The notes below the pieces were generated by a model. The model made no database searches, was not told the origin of the DNA, and saw only the letters and a program-made list of their open reading frames with translations. From assembly GCA_937920345.1 (NCBI GenBank), contig CALGVA010000044.1, positions 1 to 12,593 of the forward strand: DNA of 12,593 bases, written 5' to 3'. Origin of the DNA: an uncultured Lachnospiraceae bacterium. GTDB taxonomy: Bacteria > Bacillota > Clostridia > Lachnospirales > Lachnospiraceae. Made by a program: the position numbers and the translations under genes. Within the stretch, counting starts at the first letter, position 1, and each line of letters starts with the position of its first letter. Shown piece after piece: positions 1 through 8,524 of the stretch.

Positions 1-780
1 TCCGGGAAACTCCCGGACTTTTCCAAGGAAGATACCCTATTACTTAGCGCTTACGGTGTATATTGGGAACGTGGCAGGAGAGCAATGCATAATCAGGATT
101 CGGTCGTTCTGCTGCAGGTGTTGACAGCAAGAGGCAGAGTGCTGATGGCGGCGGTCTGTGACGGGATGGGCGGTCTGGAACAGGGGGAGACGGCGAGCGG
201 CTACGTGACGATGCGGCTGCAGGAGTGGTTCTATGCGTCGCTGCTGCGGGCGATCCGGCAGAGGAAAGCTTATTGGATCATCAGGCGGTCTTTAGAGCGG
301 CTTGTGTATGATATGCAGGAGCAGTTGTCACGTTATGCCGGGCAGGAAGAGATATGCCTGGGAAGTACCATGACCGTGCTTGTTCTGTGGGAAAAGACTT
401 ATCTGCTCTGGCATCTGGGGGACAGCAGAGCCTGCAGAGTATCTGCGCCGGGCAGAGGCGGGGATGGCAGAGCCGGTCTGCACTGCATGACGACAGACCA
501 TGTGCGGGGCAGAAATCAGCTTACGAAATGTGTAGGAAGTTTTGGATTTATGCGGCCGGATTTTAAAATGGGATCGTTCGGGACAGGACAGGCGTTTGTG
601 CTGTGCAGCGACGGCTTCCGGCACTGTGTCACCGAACAGGAGACTGCGGATGTCCTGAACCCCGCAGTCATCACGGAAGAGGCACAGGCAGAGCGCAGGC
701 TGCGGGAGATCGGGGAGGCGTGTATGAAGCGGGGCGAGACGGATAATCTGTCGGCGGTCTATATCAAGGCCTGCCGTTAG
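1..780 (+). CDS. PP2C-family Ser/Thr protein phosphatase, 5' end outside window
   Basis: Metal-dependent phosphatase that removes phosphate from Ser/Thr residues; its obvious partner is the kinase encoded next. Numbering from the first visible codon, the PP2C signatures appear in order: R27-x-x-x-N31-Q-D33-S, D54-G-M-G-G, G140-D141-S-R, T165-D166-H, C202-S-D204-G and D248-N-L-S. The Asp residues match the usual metal ligands D33, D54, D204 and D248. No transmembrane segment is seen, so it is probably cytosolic. The frame has no stop from base 1. The only in-window start is ATG at 85, with AGGAG four bases upstream, but starting there would remove the G-x-x-x-x-x-R stretch that normally leads into N-x-D in this family. 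I therefore treat the gene as 5'-partial, with 259 residues visible. The product is highly confident; the true start is unknown. Confidence 0.88.
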   Translation, partial: SGKLPDFSKEDTLLLSAYGVYWERGRRAMHNQDSVVLLQVLTARGRVLMAAVCDGMGGLEQGETASGYVTMRLQEWFYASLLRAIRQRKAYWIIRRSLERLVYDMQEQLSRYAGQEEICLGSTMTVLVLWEKTYLLWHLGDSRACRVSAPGRGGDGRAGLHCMTTDHVRGRNQLTKCVGSFGFMRPDFKMGSFGTGQAFVLCSDGFRHCVTEQETADVLNPAVITEEAQAERRLREIGEACMKRGETDNLSAVYIKACR

Positions 781-881
781 GGCGGGACATGCCGGGTTAG
801 GTATACGATTAGATGCTGTGTATGGAAAATGCCGTGGAGATGCACACAGGAATGAAGCAGGAAGGGAGACGGGAGAAGGAA

Positions 882-1967
882 ATGGAAAGAAATATTGAGA
901 TAGAGAGTGATGTAGGGAAAAGGACAGCGACAAAAGCAGAAACAGAGACAGGAGCGGAGACAGAAACAGGGCGAACAACAGGACGGGAATCTGCAGCTCA
1001 GGCAGCGGCCGGTGACAGGGGGTGGCAGGACGAACTGCCTGACAGGAACTGCATCGGAAAATATACCGTGGTCAGACATCTTGGAAGCGGCGGAGAGGGG
1101 GCAGTGTATCTGGCGCAGGATGAAGATTTACATAGACTGGCAGCAGTCAAGCGACTGTGCGGTTTGGGCGGGGAATCCGGCGCGGAGAAGCGGGAGGCAG
1201 AGTTCCTGAGACAGTTCGGGCATCCCATGCTGCCGGTGATCTATGAACTGCTATGGGATGAGGCGTGGTATCTTGTGATGGAGTATATCCCGGGGATCAC
1301 GCTGCGCGGGTACATAGACAGGAACGGGTGCGTGCGGGAAGAACAGGCATGTGCATGGATGACACAGCTTCTGGATGTGACAGAATATTTCCATAGCAGA
1401 AAACCACCTGTTATTTACAGGGATTTCAAGCCGGACAATATTATGGTCTGTCCGGACGGACATTTGAGGCTGGTGGATTTCGGGTCGGCGGCCATCAGAA
1501 ATTACGGGGCGGAAGCGTGCGGTGTCATGGCAGCGACACCGGGTTACGCGGCGCCTGAGCAGCTTGGGAAAGAATTCGGCCGGCGTGCATACGGGAGGGT
1601 ATGCGGACGATACGGGAAAAATACGGGCACAGGCATGGAAAGGAGAATCTATGCAGATGAAAGAAGTGATATCTATGCGCTCGGTATGATCCTGTATTAT
1701 ATGGTGACGGGAGCAGACCCGGCCAGACCGCCCTATACGGCGCTGTCAATACGGGATTATCAGCCGCTGTTGTCTGACACGTTAGAGAAGATAATTCGCA
1801 AGTGCATCGACGATAATCCCGGGCACCGGTATCAGATGGCAGAGGAGGTGCAAAGGGCGTTAACCGGGTGCCGTCAAAGAAGCGCTTATCTGCGCCGGCG
1901 GTCTTTTATCCGGGCGGTGGAGAAAAAAATCTGGCTGACACAAATGCCGGACGGCGCATTGGAATGA
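882..1967 (+). CDS. Soluble Hanks-type Ser/Thr protein kinase
   Basis: Transfers phosphate from ATP to Ser/Thr residues of proteins. Numbered from ATG 882 (361 residues): glycine loop G68-S-G70-G-E-G73, catalytic Lys K90, probable alpha-C Glu E107, catalytic loop Y180-R-D181 region with K183 and N186, D199-F-G, A224-P-E, and the subdomain IX motif D259-E-R-S-D-I-Y. Tyr replaces the usual His of HRD. The first 55 or so residues are a charged Glu/Thr/Lys/Arg-rich low-complexity tail. About 25 extra residues sit between APE and the D-x-R-S-D motif. There is no transmembrane segment and no PASTA domain, so it is not a PknB/PrkC-type cell-wall sensor. In-frame ATGs exist at 813, 822, 840 and 852; I chose 882 because GGAG lies six bases before it, but 813 cannot be excluded. 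It follows the phosphatase by about 100 bases or less, consistent with one transcript. Confidence 0.88.
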   Translation: MERNIEIESDVGKRTATKAETETGAETETGRTTGRESAAQAAAGDRGWQDELPDRNCIGKYTVVRHLGSGGEGAVYLAQDEDLHRLAAVKRLCGLGGESGAEKREAEFLRQFGHPMLPVIYELLWDEAWYLVMEYIPGITLRGYIDRNGCVREEQACAWMTQLLDVTEYFHSRKPPVIYRDFKPDNIMVCPDGHLRLVDFGSAAIRNYGAEACGVMAATPGYAAPEQLGKEFGRRAYGRVCGRYGKNTGTGMERRIYADERSDIYALGMILYYMVTGADPARPPYTALSIRDYQPLLSDTLEKIIRKCIDDNPGHRYQMAEEVQRALTGCRQRSAYLRRRSFIRAVEKKIWLTQMPDGALE

Positions 1968-2002
1968 CGGGGAATGACTGGAACGCGGAATGGCTGGAAC
2001 CG
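1961..2002 (+). repeat. Degenerate tandem repeat spanning the kinase stop codon
   Basis: Two 16-base units, 1971-1986 and 1987-2002, agree at 13 of 16 positions (consensus GGAATGRCTGGAAC plus two bases). A partial unit at 1961-1970 begins with the same GGAATGAC and contains the kinase stop TGA (1965-1967). A further GGAAC follows at once. Probably slippage-type duplication; no function is evident. Confidence 0.6.
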
Positions 2003-2014
2003 GGAACAAACAGT

Positions 2015-2043
2015 ATGTCTTTTTGATGAAAATATGGTATGAT
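2015..2043 (+). promoter_or_regulatory. Candidate extended -10 promoter for ispG
   Basis: TATGAT at 2038-2043 is preceded by TGG at 2035-2037, giving the extended -10 form TG-n-TATGAT. The -35 position 17 bases upstream (2015-2020, ATGTCT) is poor, which is common for extended -10 promoters. It lies about 40 bases before ispG in the only sizeable gap between the kinase and ispG, in locally AT-rich DNA. Confidence 0.45.
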
Positions 2044-2081
2044 AAAAACAATGATATTTAACAGCGGAAAGGAAGATGATT

Positions 2082-3137
2082 ATGCATCGGGAACATACCA
2101 GGATTGTTAAGATAGGAGATAAGGTGATCGGCGGGGGCAGTCCCGTTCTGATCCAGTCTATGACCAATACGAAGACGGAGGACGTGAAAGCGACAGTTGC
2201 GCAGATCCTTCGTCTGGAGCGGGCAGGATGTGAGATCATCCGCTGTACTGTGCCAACGATGGAGGCGGCGCAGGCGCTCGGGAAGATTAAGGAGCAGATC
2301 CATATTCCGCTTGTGGCGGACATTCATTTCGACTATAAGATGGCGATCGCCGCCATGGAGAACGGGGCGGATAAGATCCGCATCAACCCCGGCAATATCG
2401 GCGGCAAAGATAAGGTGGCTGCAGTCGTGTCGGTGGCGAAGGAGCGCAATATCCCGATCCGCGTGGGTGTCAACAGCGGCTCGCTTGAGAAGGAACTGGT
2501 GGAGAAATACCACGGCGTAACGGCGGAAGGGATCGTGGAGAGCGCCCTGGATAAAGCGGGTATCATAGAGGATCTGGGTTATGACAACATGGTGATCAGC
2601 ATCAAGTCTTCGGATGTGCTGATGTGCGTGCAGGCGCATGAGATTCTGGCACAGAGGACGAACTACCCGCTCCATGTGGGTATTACGGAGTCCGGTACGG
2701 TGACAAGCGGCAATATTAAGTCTGCGGTCGGACTTGGACTGATCTTACATCAGGGGATCGGCGATACGATCCGGGTATCTCTGACAGGAGACCCGGTGGA
2801 GGAAATCAAATCGGCGAAGCTGATTCTGCGCACGCTGGGACTGCGTAAGGGCGGTATCGAAGTGGTATCCTGTCCTACCTGCGGCAGAACCCGTATCGAT
2901 TTGATCGGTCTGGCGAATCAGGTGGAGGAGATGGTGGCTGATATCCCGCTGGATATCAAGGTGGCCGTGATGGGCTGCGCGGTCAACGGACCGGGAGAGG
3001 CTAAAGAGGCGGACATCGGTATTGCGGGCGGCATCGGAGAAGGACTGCTGTTCCGGCATGGCGAGATCGTGCGCAAGGTGCCGGAAGCGCAGCTTCTGGA
3101 GGCTTTGCGGGAGGAACTGGCACACTGGAAGCAGTAG
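2082..3137 (+). CDS. ispG: 4-hydroxy-3-methylbut-2-en-1-yl diphosphate synthase (flavodoxin)
   Basis: IspG (GcpE) converts 2-C-methyl-D-erythritol 2,4-cyclodiphosphate to HMBPP, the penultimate step of the MEP isoprenoid pathway, using a [4Fe-4S] cluster in the cytosol. The protein starts with the family's I-G-G-G-S-P-V-L-I-Q-S-M-T-N-T stretch. Near the C terminus it has C264-P-T-C267-G-R and G-C299-A-V-N-G-P-G-E306, which supply the three Cys and one Glu cluster ligands. At 351 residues it is the bacterial short form without the plant/apicomplexan insert. ATG 2076 and ATG 2082 are both in frame. I chose 2082 because AGGA at 2070-2073 is then eight bases away, against two for 2076. It precedes polC by 89 bases, the order seen in many Firmicutes. 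Very confident. Confidence 0.96.
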   Translation: MHREHTRIVKIGDKVIGGGSPVLIQSMTNTKTEDVKATVAQILRLERAGCEIIRCTVPTMEAAQALGKIKEQIHIPLVADIHFDYKMAIAAMENGADKIRINPGNIGGKDKVAAVVSVAKERNIPIRVGVNSGSLEKELVEKYHGVTAEGIVESALDKAGIIEDLGYDNMVISIKSSDVLMCVQAHEILAQRTNYPLHVGITESGTVTSGNIKSAVGLGLILHQGIGDTIRVSLTGDPVEEIKSAKLILRTLGLRKGGIEVVSCPTCGRTRIDLIGLANQVEEMVADIPLDIKVAVMGCAVNGPGEAKEADIGIAGGIGEGLLFRHGEIVRKVPEAQLLEALREELAHWKQ

Positions 3138-3191
3138 AGCCTGCGGCGAAATGTTTTGTCAGCGTTAGGCGTGACAGTGAAGAGGCAGGCT
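3138..3191 (+). other. Nested inverted repeats between ispG and polC
   Basis: Outer arms AGCCTGC (3138-3144) and GCAGGCT (3185-3191) are perfectly complementary. Inside them a second stem pairs TGTCA-(G)-CG (3157-3164, G bulged) with CGTGACA (3170-3176) around a 5-base loop. No T-run follows, so it is not a standard terminator. It starts directly after the ispG stop and ends about 18 bases before the polC Shine-Dalgarno, so it could shape mRNA processing or polC translation. Pairing is visible; function is guesswork. Confidence 0.4.
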
Positions 3192-3226
3192 GAACGGTTA
3201 ACGGGGACAGGAGGATACGGCGGCGG

Positions 3227-6200
3227 ATGGGTAAGAAATTTTTTGAGGTATTTCCAACATTAAAACTGGATACCGGGTTAAAGGACCTCTTCGAACAGGT
3301 GACGGTGGATAAGGTTTCCTCGACGAAGAGGAAAGACTTCCTGCGCATCTATATTTCTTCGGACCGGCTGATCCAGAAGGAGGATGTGTTCCGGGTAGAG
3401 GGAGAGATCAAAAAGCAGTTTTTTCCGAATGCAGCGATGGTAATCAAGATCTATGAGCGGTTTCATCTGTCTGCGCAGTATGATCCGCCGAAGCTGATGG
3501 AGGTATACCGGGACAGCATCCTGCTGGAACTGCGGGAGTATTCTCCGGTGGAGTACAATCTGTTCAAGAAGGCGGATATGGACTTTACAGGGGACGGCAG
3601 GCTGCTGCTGACGGTGGAAGATACGGTGCTCGGCAAGGGCAAATCAGAAGAACTGATCCATATTCTGGAAAAAATCTTTAACGAGCGGTGTGGAATCGCG
3701 GTGGAGGTACAGGCGGCTTATAAGAAACACACCGTTGGAAAATACAAGGACGAGGACGAGCACCGGCTGGCCATGCAGGTGGCGGAGATATCGGCGCGGG
3801 CAGGTTATCACGGTGCGGACCGCGGGGATGAGGAAAATGTATCCGGCGATGAATACATAACGAGTGATATGCAAAATAGCAGTGCTGCACAGGTGCCGGA
3901 CGGCGCTGTTGCGGCGGTGCCCGGAGGCACTGGAAACGCCGGCGGCGCGGCAGGTAAAGCAGGCATGACCGGTAAAACGGACAGCGGAAGTGGATTTGTC
4001 AGCAGAAAGGCGCCGGATAAGCCGTTTGGCAAAAAGGCGGACTTCAAACGTGCCGTCAAGCGGTCGGATAATCCCGATGTGCTCTACGGCAGGGATTTTG
4101 ACGAGGAGGCCATGCCGATCAGCGATATTATCGGAGAGATGGGCGAGGTCGTTATCCGCGGCAAGGTCATCGGGATGGACAAGCGGGAGATCAAGAATGA
4201 GAGAACGATCCTGATCTATGATGTGACGGACTTTACCGATACGATGACCATCAAAATGTTCGCGCACAACGATCAGGTGGAAGAAATAACGAGTGGTATG
4301 AAACCCGGAGCCTTCGTGAAGCTTAAGGGTATGACCATGATGGATAAATTTGACCGTGAGCTGACGATCGGTTCCCTGACGGGCGTGAAGAAGATACCGG
4401 ATTTCACAGTATCCCGCATGGATACGAGCGTGCGTAAGCGTGTGGAACTGCACTGTCATACGAAGATGAGCGATATGGACGGCGTGTCCGAGGCGAAGGA
4501 TATCGTGAAGCGCGCCTATCAGTGGGGACACCCGGCGATCGCGATCACGGATCACGGTGTGGTACAGTCCTTTCCGGATGCAAACCATGTGTGGGAGGAT
4601 CTGTGGAAAGCGGAGAAGAATAAGCGCAGGGAAGCGGGCGATCCGGACCCGGACAAGCAGGATTTCTTCAAGGTGATCTATGGCGTGGAAGCCTATCTGG
4701 TGGACGATCTGCACGAGATTGCGACCAACGGTAAGGGACAGGATTTCAGGCAGGACTTCGTAGTGTTTGATATTGAGACAACAGGTTTCTCGCCGGTGCA
4801 TAACCGCATCATCGAGATCGGTGCCGTGAAGGTGTGCGGCGGTAAGATCGTGGACCATTTTTCTGCCTTTGTGAATCCGGAGGTGCCGATCCCCTTTGAG
4901 ATCGAGAAGCTGACGGGCATCAGGGACGATATGGTCGTGGAGGCGGAGAAGATCGAGAGCGTGCTGCCGCAGTTTCTGCAGTTTAGCGAAGGCTGTATGC
5001 TTGTGGCGCACAATGCGGGATTCGATATGAGTTTTATCATGGAGAACTGTGACAGACAGGGGATCAAACATGATTTTACCTATATTGATACGGTAGGCAT
5101 GGCGCGCGTTATGCTGCCGGCGCAGGCGAAGCACACGCTGGATGCGGTGGCGAAGACGCTTGGCGTCTCGCTTCTGAATCATCACAGGGCTGTGGATGAT
5201 GCGGAGGCGACGGCGGAGATCTTCGTGAAGCTGATCGTTATGATGGAGAAGGACGGCATCACCACGCTTGCGCAGATCAATGAGAAGGGGAAAGCGAGTC
5301 CGGACATTATCAGGAAGCTTCCCACTTATCACGGGATCATTCTGGCTAAAAATAACGTGGGGCGGATGAATCTGTATCGGTTGATCTCCATGTCCCATCT
5401 TACCTATTTCGCCAGAAGACCGCGGATTCCCAAGAGCCTTTTGCATGAGTACCGGGAAGGGCTGATCATAGGCAGCGCCTGCGAGGCGGGAGAACTGTAC
5501 CGTGCGATTCTGGAGGGAAAGCCGGATGCGGAGATCGCCAGGCTGGTGGATTTCTATGACTATCTGGAAATACAGCCTCTTGGCAATAATAAGTTCATGA
5601 TCGCGTCGGATAGAATACAGAATGTCAATTCCATGGAAGATATCATGGAGATCAACCGTAAGATCGTGAGGCTGGGGGAACAGTTTCGCAAGCCGGTGGC
5701 GGCTACCTGCGATGTGCATTTCCTGAATCCGGAGGATGAGATCTACCGTCGCATTATCATGGCCGGACAGGGATTTCCGGATGCGGATAATCAGGCGCCG
5801 CTCTATCTTCGGACGACGGAGGAGATGCTGGAAGAGTTCGCCTATCTGGGAAGCGATAAGGCGGAGGAGGTGGTCATCACCAACACGAATCTGATCGCCG
5901 ACATGATAGAATGTATGTCACCCGTGCGCCCGGATAAGTGTCCGCCGGTGATCGAGGACAGCGACAGACAGCTTACGGAGATCTGCTATAACAGAGCGCA
6001 TGAACTGTACGGGGAGACGCTGCCGCAGATCGTGGAGGACCGTCTGAAGAAGGAACTGCACTCTATTATATCCAACGGATTTGCGGTGATGTATATCATT
6101 GCCCAGAAGCTGGTGTGGAAGTCCGTGGAGGACGGCTATCTGGTCGGTTCCCGTGGTTCCGTTGGAAGCTCTTTTGTGGCAAATATGGCGGGGATTACGG

Positions 6201-7837
6201 AGGTAAATTCCTTAAGCCCGCATTATCTGTGTCCGAAATGCCACTATTATGATTTTGATTCCGAGGAAGTGAAGGCTTACGGGGGCGGCGCCGGCTGCGA
6301 TATGCCGGATAAGAACTGTCCGGTCTGCGGAACGCCGCTTGACAAGGAGGGCTTTGATATTCCCTTCGAGACGTTCCTTGGATTTAAGGGGGATAAGGAG
6401 CCGGATATCGATCTGAACTTTTCCGGAGAATATCAGAGTAAGGCGCATAAATATACGGAGGTGATCTTCGGCAGCGGACAGACTTACCGGGCGGGAACGA
6501 TCGGTACGCTGGCGGACAAGACCGCATTCGGTTATGTGAAAAACTATTACGAGGAGCGTGGCAGGCATAAGCGGGTCTGTGAGATCAACCGGATCGTCAC
6601 GGGCTGTACGGGGATACGCAGGAGCACCGGGCAGCATCCGGGCGGTATTGTGGTACTGCCGGTGGGGGAGGATATCAATTCTTTCACGCCGGTACAGCAT
6701 CCGGCGAATGACATGACGACGGATATTGTCACCACGCATTTTGATTACCATTCGATCGACCATAACCTGCTGAAACTTGACATCCTGGGGCATGATGATC
6801 CTACGATGATCCGTATGCTGCAGGATCTGACCGGAATCGATCCGGTAACCATTCCGCTGGACGATAAAGGGGTTATGTCGCTTTTCCAGGATACGTCTGC
6901 ACTCGGGGTTACCCCGGATCAGATTGGCGGCTGTAAATTGGGCTGCCTCGGTATTCCTGAGTTCGGCACGGAGTTCGTAATCCAGATGGTTATCGATGCG
7001 AAACCGAAGTGCTTCACCGATCTGGTGCGTATCTCGGGACTGTCCCACGGCACGGATGTGTGGCTGGGCAACGCGCAGACGCTGATCGAAGAGGGCAAGG
7101 CGACGATCTCCACGGCGATCTGCTGCCGTGACGATATCATGATCTACCTGATGCAGAAAGGCGTGGAACCGTCGCTGTCCTTTACGATCATGGAGAGTGT
7201 GCGTAAGGGGAAAGGGCTGAAGGACGAGTGGATCACGGCGATGACCGAGAACGGGGTGCCGGAATGGTACATCGGTTCCTGTAAGAAGATCAAATATATG
7301 TTCCCGAAGGCACATGCGGCGGCATACGTCATGATGGCATGGCGTATCGCCTACTGTAAGATCAATTACCCGCTGGCCTATTACGCGGCCTATTTCAGCA
7401 TCCGCGCTTCGGCGTTCTCCTATGAGATCATGTGTCAGGGGCAGCAGCATCTGGAAAATATGATGGCGGATTATAAGCGCAGAAGCGACGAACTTTCCAA
7501 GAAAGAGCAGGATACCCAGAAGGATATGAAGATCGTGCAGGAGATGTATGCCAGAGGATTCGAGTTCGTGCCGATTGATATCTTTACGGCGCAGTCGAGG
7601 CTGTTCCAGATTGTGGACGGGAAGCTTATGCCGTCTTTAAGCAGCATAGACGGTCTGGGAGAAAAGGCGGCGGATGCGATCGTGGAGGCGGCCAAAGACG
7701 GTCCATTCTTAAGTAAAGATGATTTCCGGCAGCGCACGAAGGCATCGAAGACGGTCGTGGATCTGATGAGTGATCTTGGACTGCTCGGGAAACTGCCGGA
7801 GTCCAATCAGATCAGTCTGTTTGATTTTGTGAGCTAG
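3227..7837 (+). CDS. polC: DNA polymerase III alpha subunit, Gram-positive PolC type
   Basis: Replicative C-family polymerase of low-GC Gram-positives, acting at the fork with the beta clamp. Domain order in the 1536 residues: N-terminal domain (about 1-190), Gly/Ala-rich linker (about 195-275), OB domain (about 290-390), and PHP domain beginning R405-V-E-L-H409-C-H411. Inserted in PHP is a DEDDh 3'-5' exonuclease with D515-I-E517, H595-N-A-G-F-D600 and H653-x-A-x-x-D658. Then comes the palm/fingers region with a Cys zinc site beginning C1002-P-K-C1005 and the catalytic pair D1060-I-D1062-L-N-F. A C-terminal Q1528-I-S-L-F clamp-binding motif ends the protein. It is somewhat longer than B. subtilis PolC (about 1437 residues), partly because of the linker. 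ATG 3227 has AGGAGG at 3209-3214, a long 12-base spacing; no other in-frame start fits better. The intact exonuclease and palm residues indicate an active proofreading enzyme. Confidence 0.97.
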   Translation: MGKKFFEVFPTLKLDTGLKDLFEQVTVDKVSSTKRKDFLRIYISSDRLIQKEDVFRVEGEIKKQFFPNAAMVIKIYERFHLSAQYDPPKLMEVYRDSILLELREYSPVEYNLFKKADMDFTGDGRLLLTVEDTVLGKGKSEELIHILEKIFNERCGIAVEVQAAYKKHTVGKYKDEDEHRLAMQVAEISARAGYHGADRGDEENVSGDEYITSDMQNSSAAQVPDGAVAAVPGGTGNAGGAAGKAGMTGKTDSGSGFVSRKAPDKPFGKKADFKRAVKRSDNPDVLYGRDFDEEAMPISDIIGEMGEVVIRGKVIGMDKREIKNERTILIYDVTDFTDTMTIKMFAHNDQVEEITSGMKPGAFVKLKGMTMMDKFDRELTIGSLTGVKKIPDFTVSRMDTSVRKRVELHCHTKMSDMDGVSEAKDIVKRAYQWGHPAIAITDHGVVQSFPDANHVWEDLWKAEKNKRREAGDPDPDKQDFFKVIYGVEAYLVDDLHEIATNGKGQDFRQDFVVFDIETTGFSPVHNRIIEIGAVKVCGGKIVDHFSAFVNPEVPIPFEIEKLTGIRDDMVVEAEKIESVLPQFLQFSEGCMLVAHNAGFDMSFIMENCDRQGIKHDFTYIDTVGMARVMLPAQAKHTLDAVAKTLGVSLLNHHRAVDDAEATAEIFVKLIVMMEKDGITTLAQINEKGKASPDIIRKLPTYHGIILAKNNVGRMNLYRLISMSHLTYFARRPRIPKSLLHEYREGLIIGSACEAGELYRAILEGKPDAEIARLVDFYDYLEIQPLGNNKFMIASDRIQNVNSMEDIMEINRKIVRLGEQFRKPVAATCDVHFLNPEDEIYRRIIMAGQGFPDADNQAPLYLRTTEEMLEEFAYLGSDKAEEVVITNTNLIADMIECMSPVRPDKCPPVIEDSDRQLTEICYNRAHELYGETLPQIVEDRLKKELHSIISNGFAVMYIIAQKLVWKSVEDGYLVGSRGSVGSSFVANMAGITEVNSLSPHYLCPKCHYYDFDSEEVKAYGGGAGCDMPDKNCPVCGTPLDKEGFDIPFETFLGFKGDKEPDIDLNFSGEYQSKAHKYTEVIFGSGQTYRAGTIGTLADKTAFGYVKNYYEERGRHKRVCEINRIVTGCTGIRRSTGQHPGGIVVLPVGEDINSFTPVQHPANDMTTDIVTTHFDYHSIDHNLLKLDILGHDDPTMIRMLQDLTGIDPVTIPLDDKGVMSLFQDTSALGVTPDQIGGCKLGCLGIPEFGTEFVIQMVIDAKPKCFTDLVRISGLSHGTDVWLGNAQTLIEEGKATISTAICCRDDIMIYLMQKGVEPSLSFTIMESVRKGKGLKDEWITAMTENGVPEWYIGSCKKIKYMFPKAHAAAYVMMAWRIAYCKINYPLAYYAAYFSIRASAFSYEIMCQGQQHLENMMADYKRRSDELSKKEQDTQKDMKIVQEMYARGFEFVPIDIFTAQSRLFQIVDGKLMPSLSSIDGLGEKAADAIVEAAKDGPFLSKDDFRQRTKASKTVVDLMSDLGLLGKLPESNQISLFDFVS

Positions 7838-7852
7838 AAAAGGAGGAAGGGT

Positions 7853-8443
7853 ATGAGAAAAATCATTACGATCGGAAGAGAATTCGGCGCGGGCGGCGGC
7901 GAGATCGGTAAGCGGGTGGCGAAGGAACTCGGCATAGAATATTACGATAAGGATATTATCTTCAAAACCGCTATTGCCGGCAGAACTTTGAGTCCGGAGC
8001 AGGTGCGCAAGTGGGATGAGCGGGTGCCGAAGAATTTCGGTTTTGCCCAGAGCCTGTTTGACTTCTATAATAAGCCGCTGGAGGAGGAACTCTGGCAGGC
8101 GCAGCTAAACGCCATACGTGAGCTGGCAAACAAGGAGAGCTGCGTGATCGTGGGACGTAACGGCGACTATATCCTGCGGGAGTTTGATCACTGTCTGCGT
8201 GTGTTTATCCATGCGGGATTCCAGTGGCGCGTAAGACGTATGACCGCGATGATGGATCAGGTGCCGGCCGATCAGGTGGCTAATGATGTGAAGGCGGTGG
8301 ACAAGGCAAGAAGGCGGTACTGTGAATACTATACGAAGTGCACCTACGGCGATGCCCGCAACTTCGATCTGACGCTGAACACGGAGAAACTGGGAATCGA
8401 TATGGCGGTGGAAATGATTCTGACAGCGGCAGAAAAGATATAA
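7853..8443 (+). CDS. Cytidylate kinase-like family protein
   Basis: A 196-residue P-loop protein of the cytidylate kinase-like family (Cytidylate_kin2 type), not classical Cmk. The N-terminal loop reads G8-R-E-F-G-A-G-G-G-E-I-G-K, the glycine-rich form of this family, rather than the G-x-x-x-x-G-K-G-T of true Cmk. Other family-like stretches are Y-Y-D-K-D near residue 31, V-G-R-N-G-D-Y-I-L around 100, and D-K-A-R-R-R-Y-C-E-Y-Y followed by F-D-L-T-L-N-T near the C terminus. The substrate in this family is generally unproven; a nucleoside-phosphate kinase role is likely but inferred. The AGGAGG at 7841-7846 lies seven bases before the ATG, and only 15 bases separate it from the polC stop, so the two are almost certainly co-transcribed. 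Confidence 0.85.
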   Translation: MRKIITIGREFGAGGGEIGKRVAKELGIEYYDKDIIFKTAIAGRTLSPEQVRKWDERVPKNFGFAQSLFDFYNKPLEEELWQAQLNAIRELANKESCVIVGRNGDYILREFDHCLRVFIHAGFQWRVRRMTAMMDQVPADQVANDVKAVDKARRRYCEYYTKCTYGDARNFDLTLNTEKLGIDMAVEMILTAAEKI

Positions 8444-8500
8444 GCCAATCTGTGCGGGACGGATATGGACCGCGTAAGCAGAACCGGACGGTGGCAGAAG

Positions 8501-8520
8501 ATTGTATGTTTGTATACAAT
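8501..8520 (+). promoter_or_regulatory. Palindromic candidate operator beside the importer promoter
   Basis: TTGTATACAA (8510-8519) is a perfect 10-base palindrome. It sits inside a wider inverted repeat, ATTGTAT (8501-8507) and ATACAAT (8514-8520). It ends five bases before the -35 hexamer, where a bound dimer would contact RNA polymerase. GTATAC-centred palindromes are typical of GntR-type regulators, but no regulator gene is in the window, so the factor is unknown. Confidence 0.45.
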
Positions 8521-8524
8521 GCAC

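Noticed and set aside
1..24. Perfect 7-bp hairpin TCCGGGA-AAC-TCCCGGA followed by CTTTTCC, resembling a terminator
   Set aside because: The bases are in an open frame that reads as the natural lead-in of the PP2C domain, so I treat the hairpin as a coding coincidence.
3644..5719. Long open frame of 691 codons on the minus strand inside polC
   Set aside because: It is antisense to conserved PolC domains, has a His/Arg/Ile-rich composition typical of a shadow frame, and shows no known motif.
6212..7450. 412-codon minus-strand open frame inside polC
   Set aside because: Shadow of the palm/fingers region; no domain signature and an Arg/His-rich composition.
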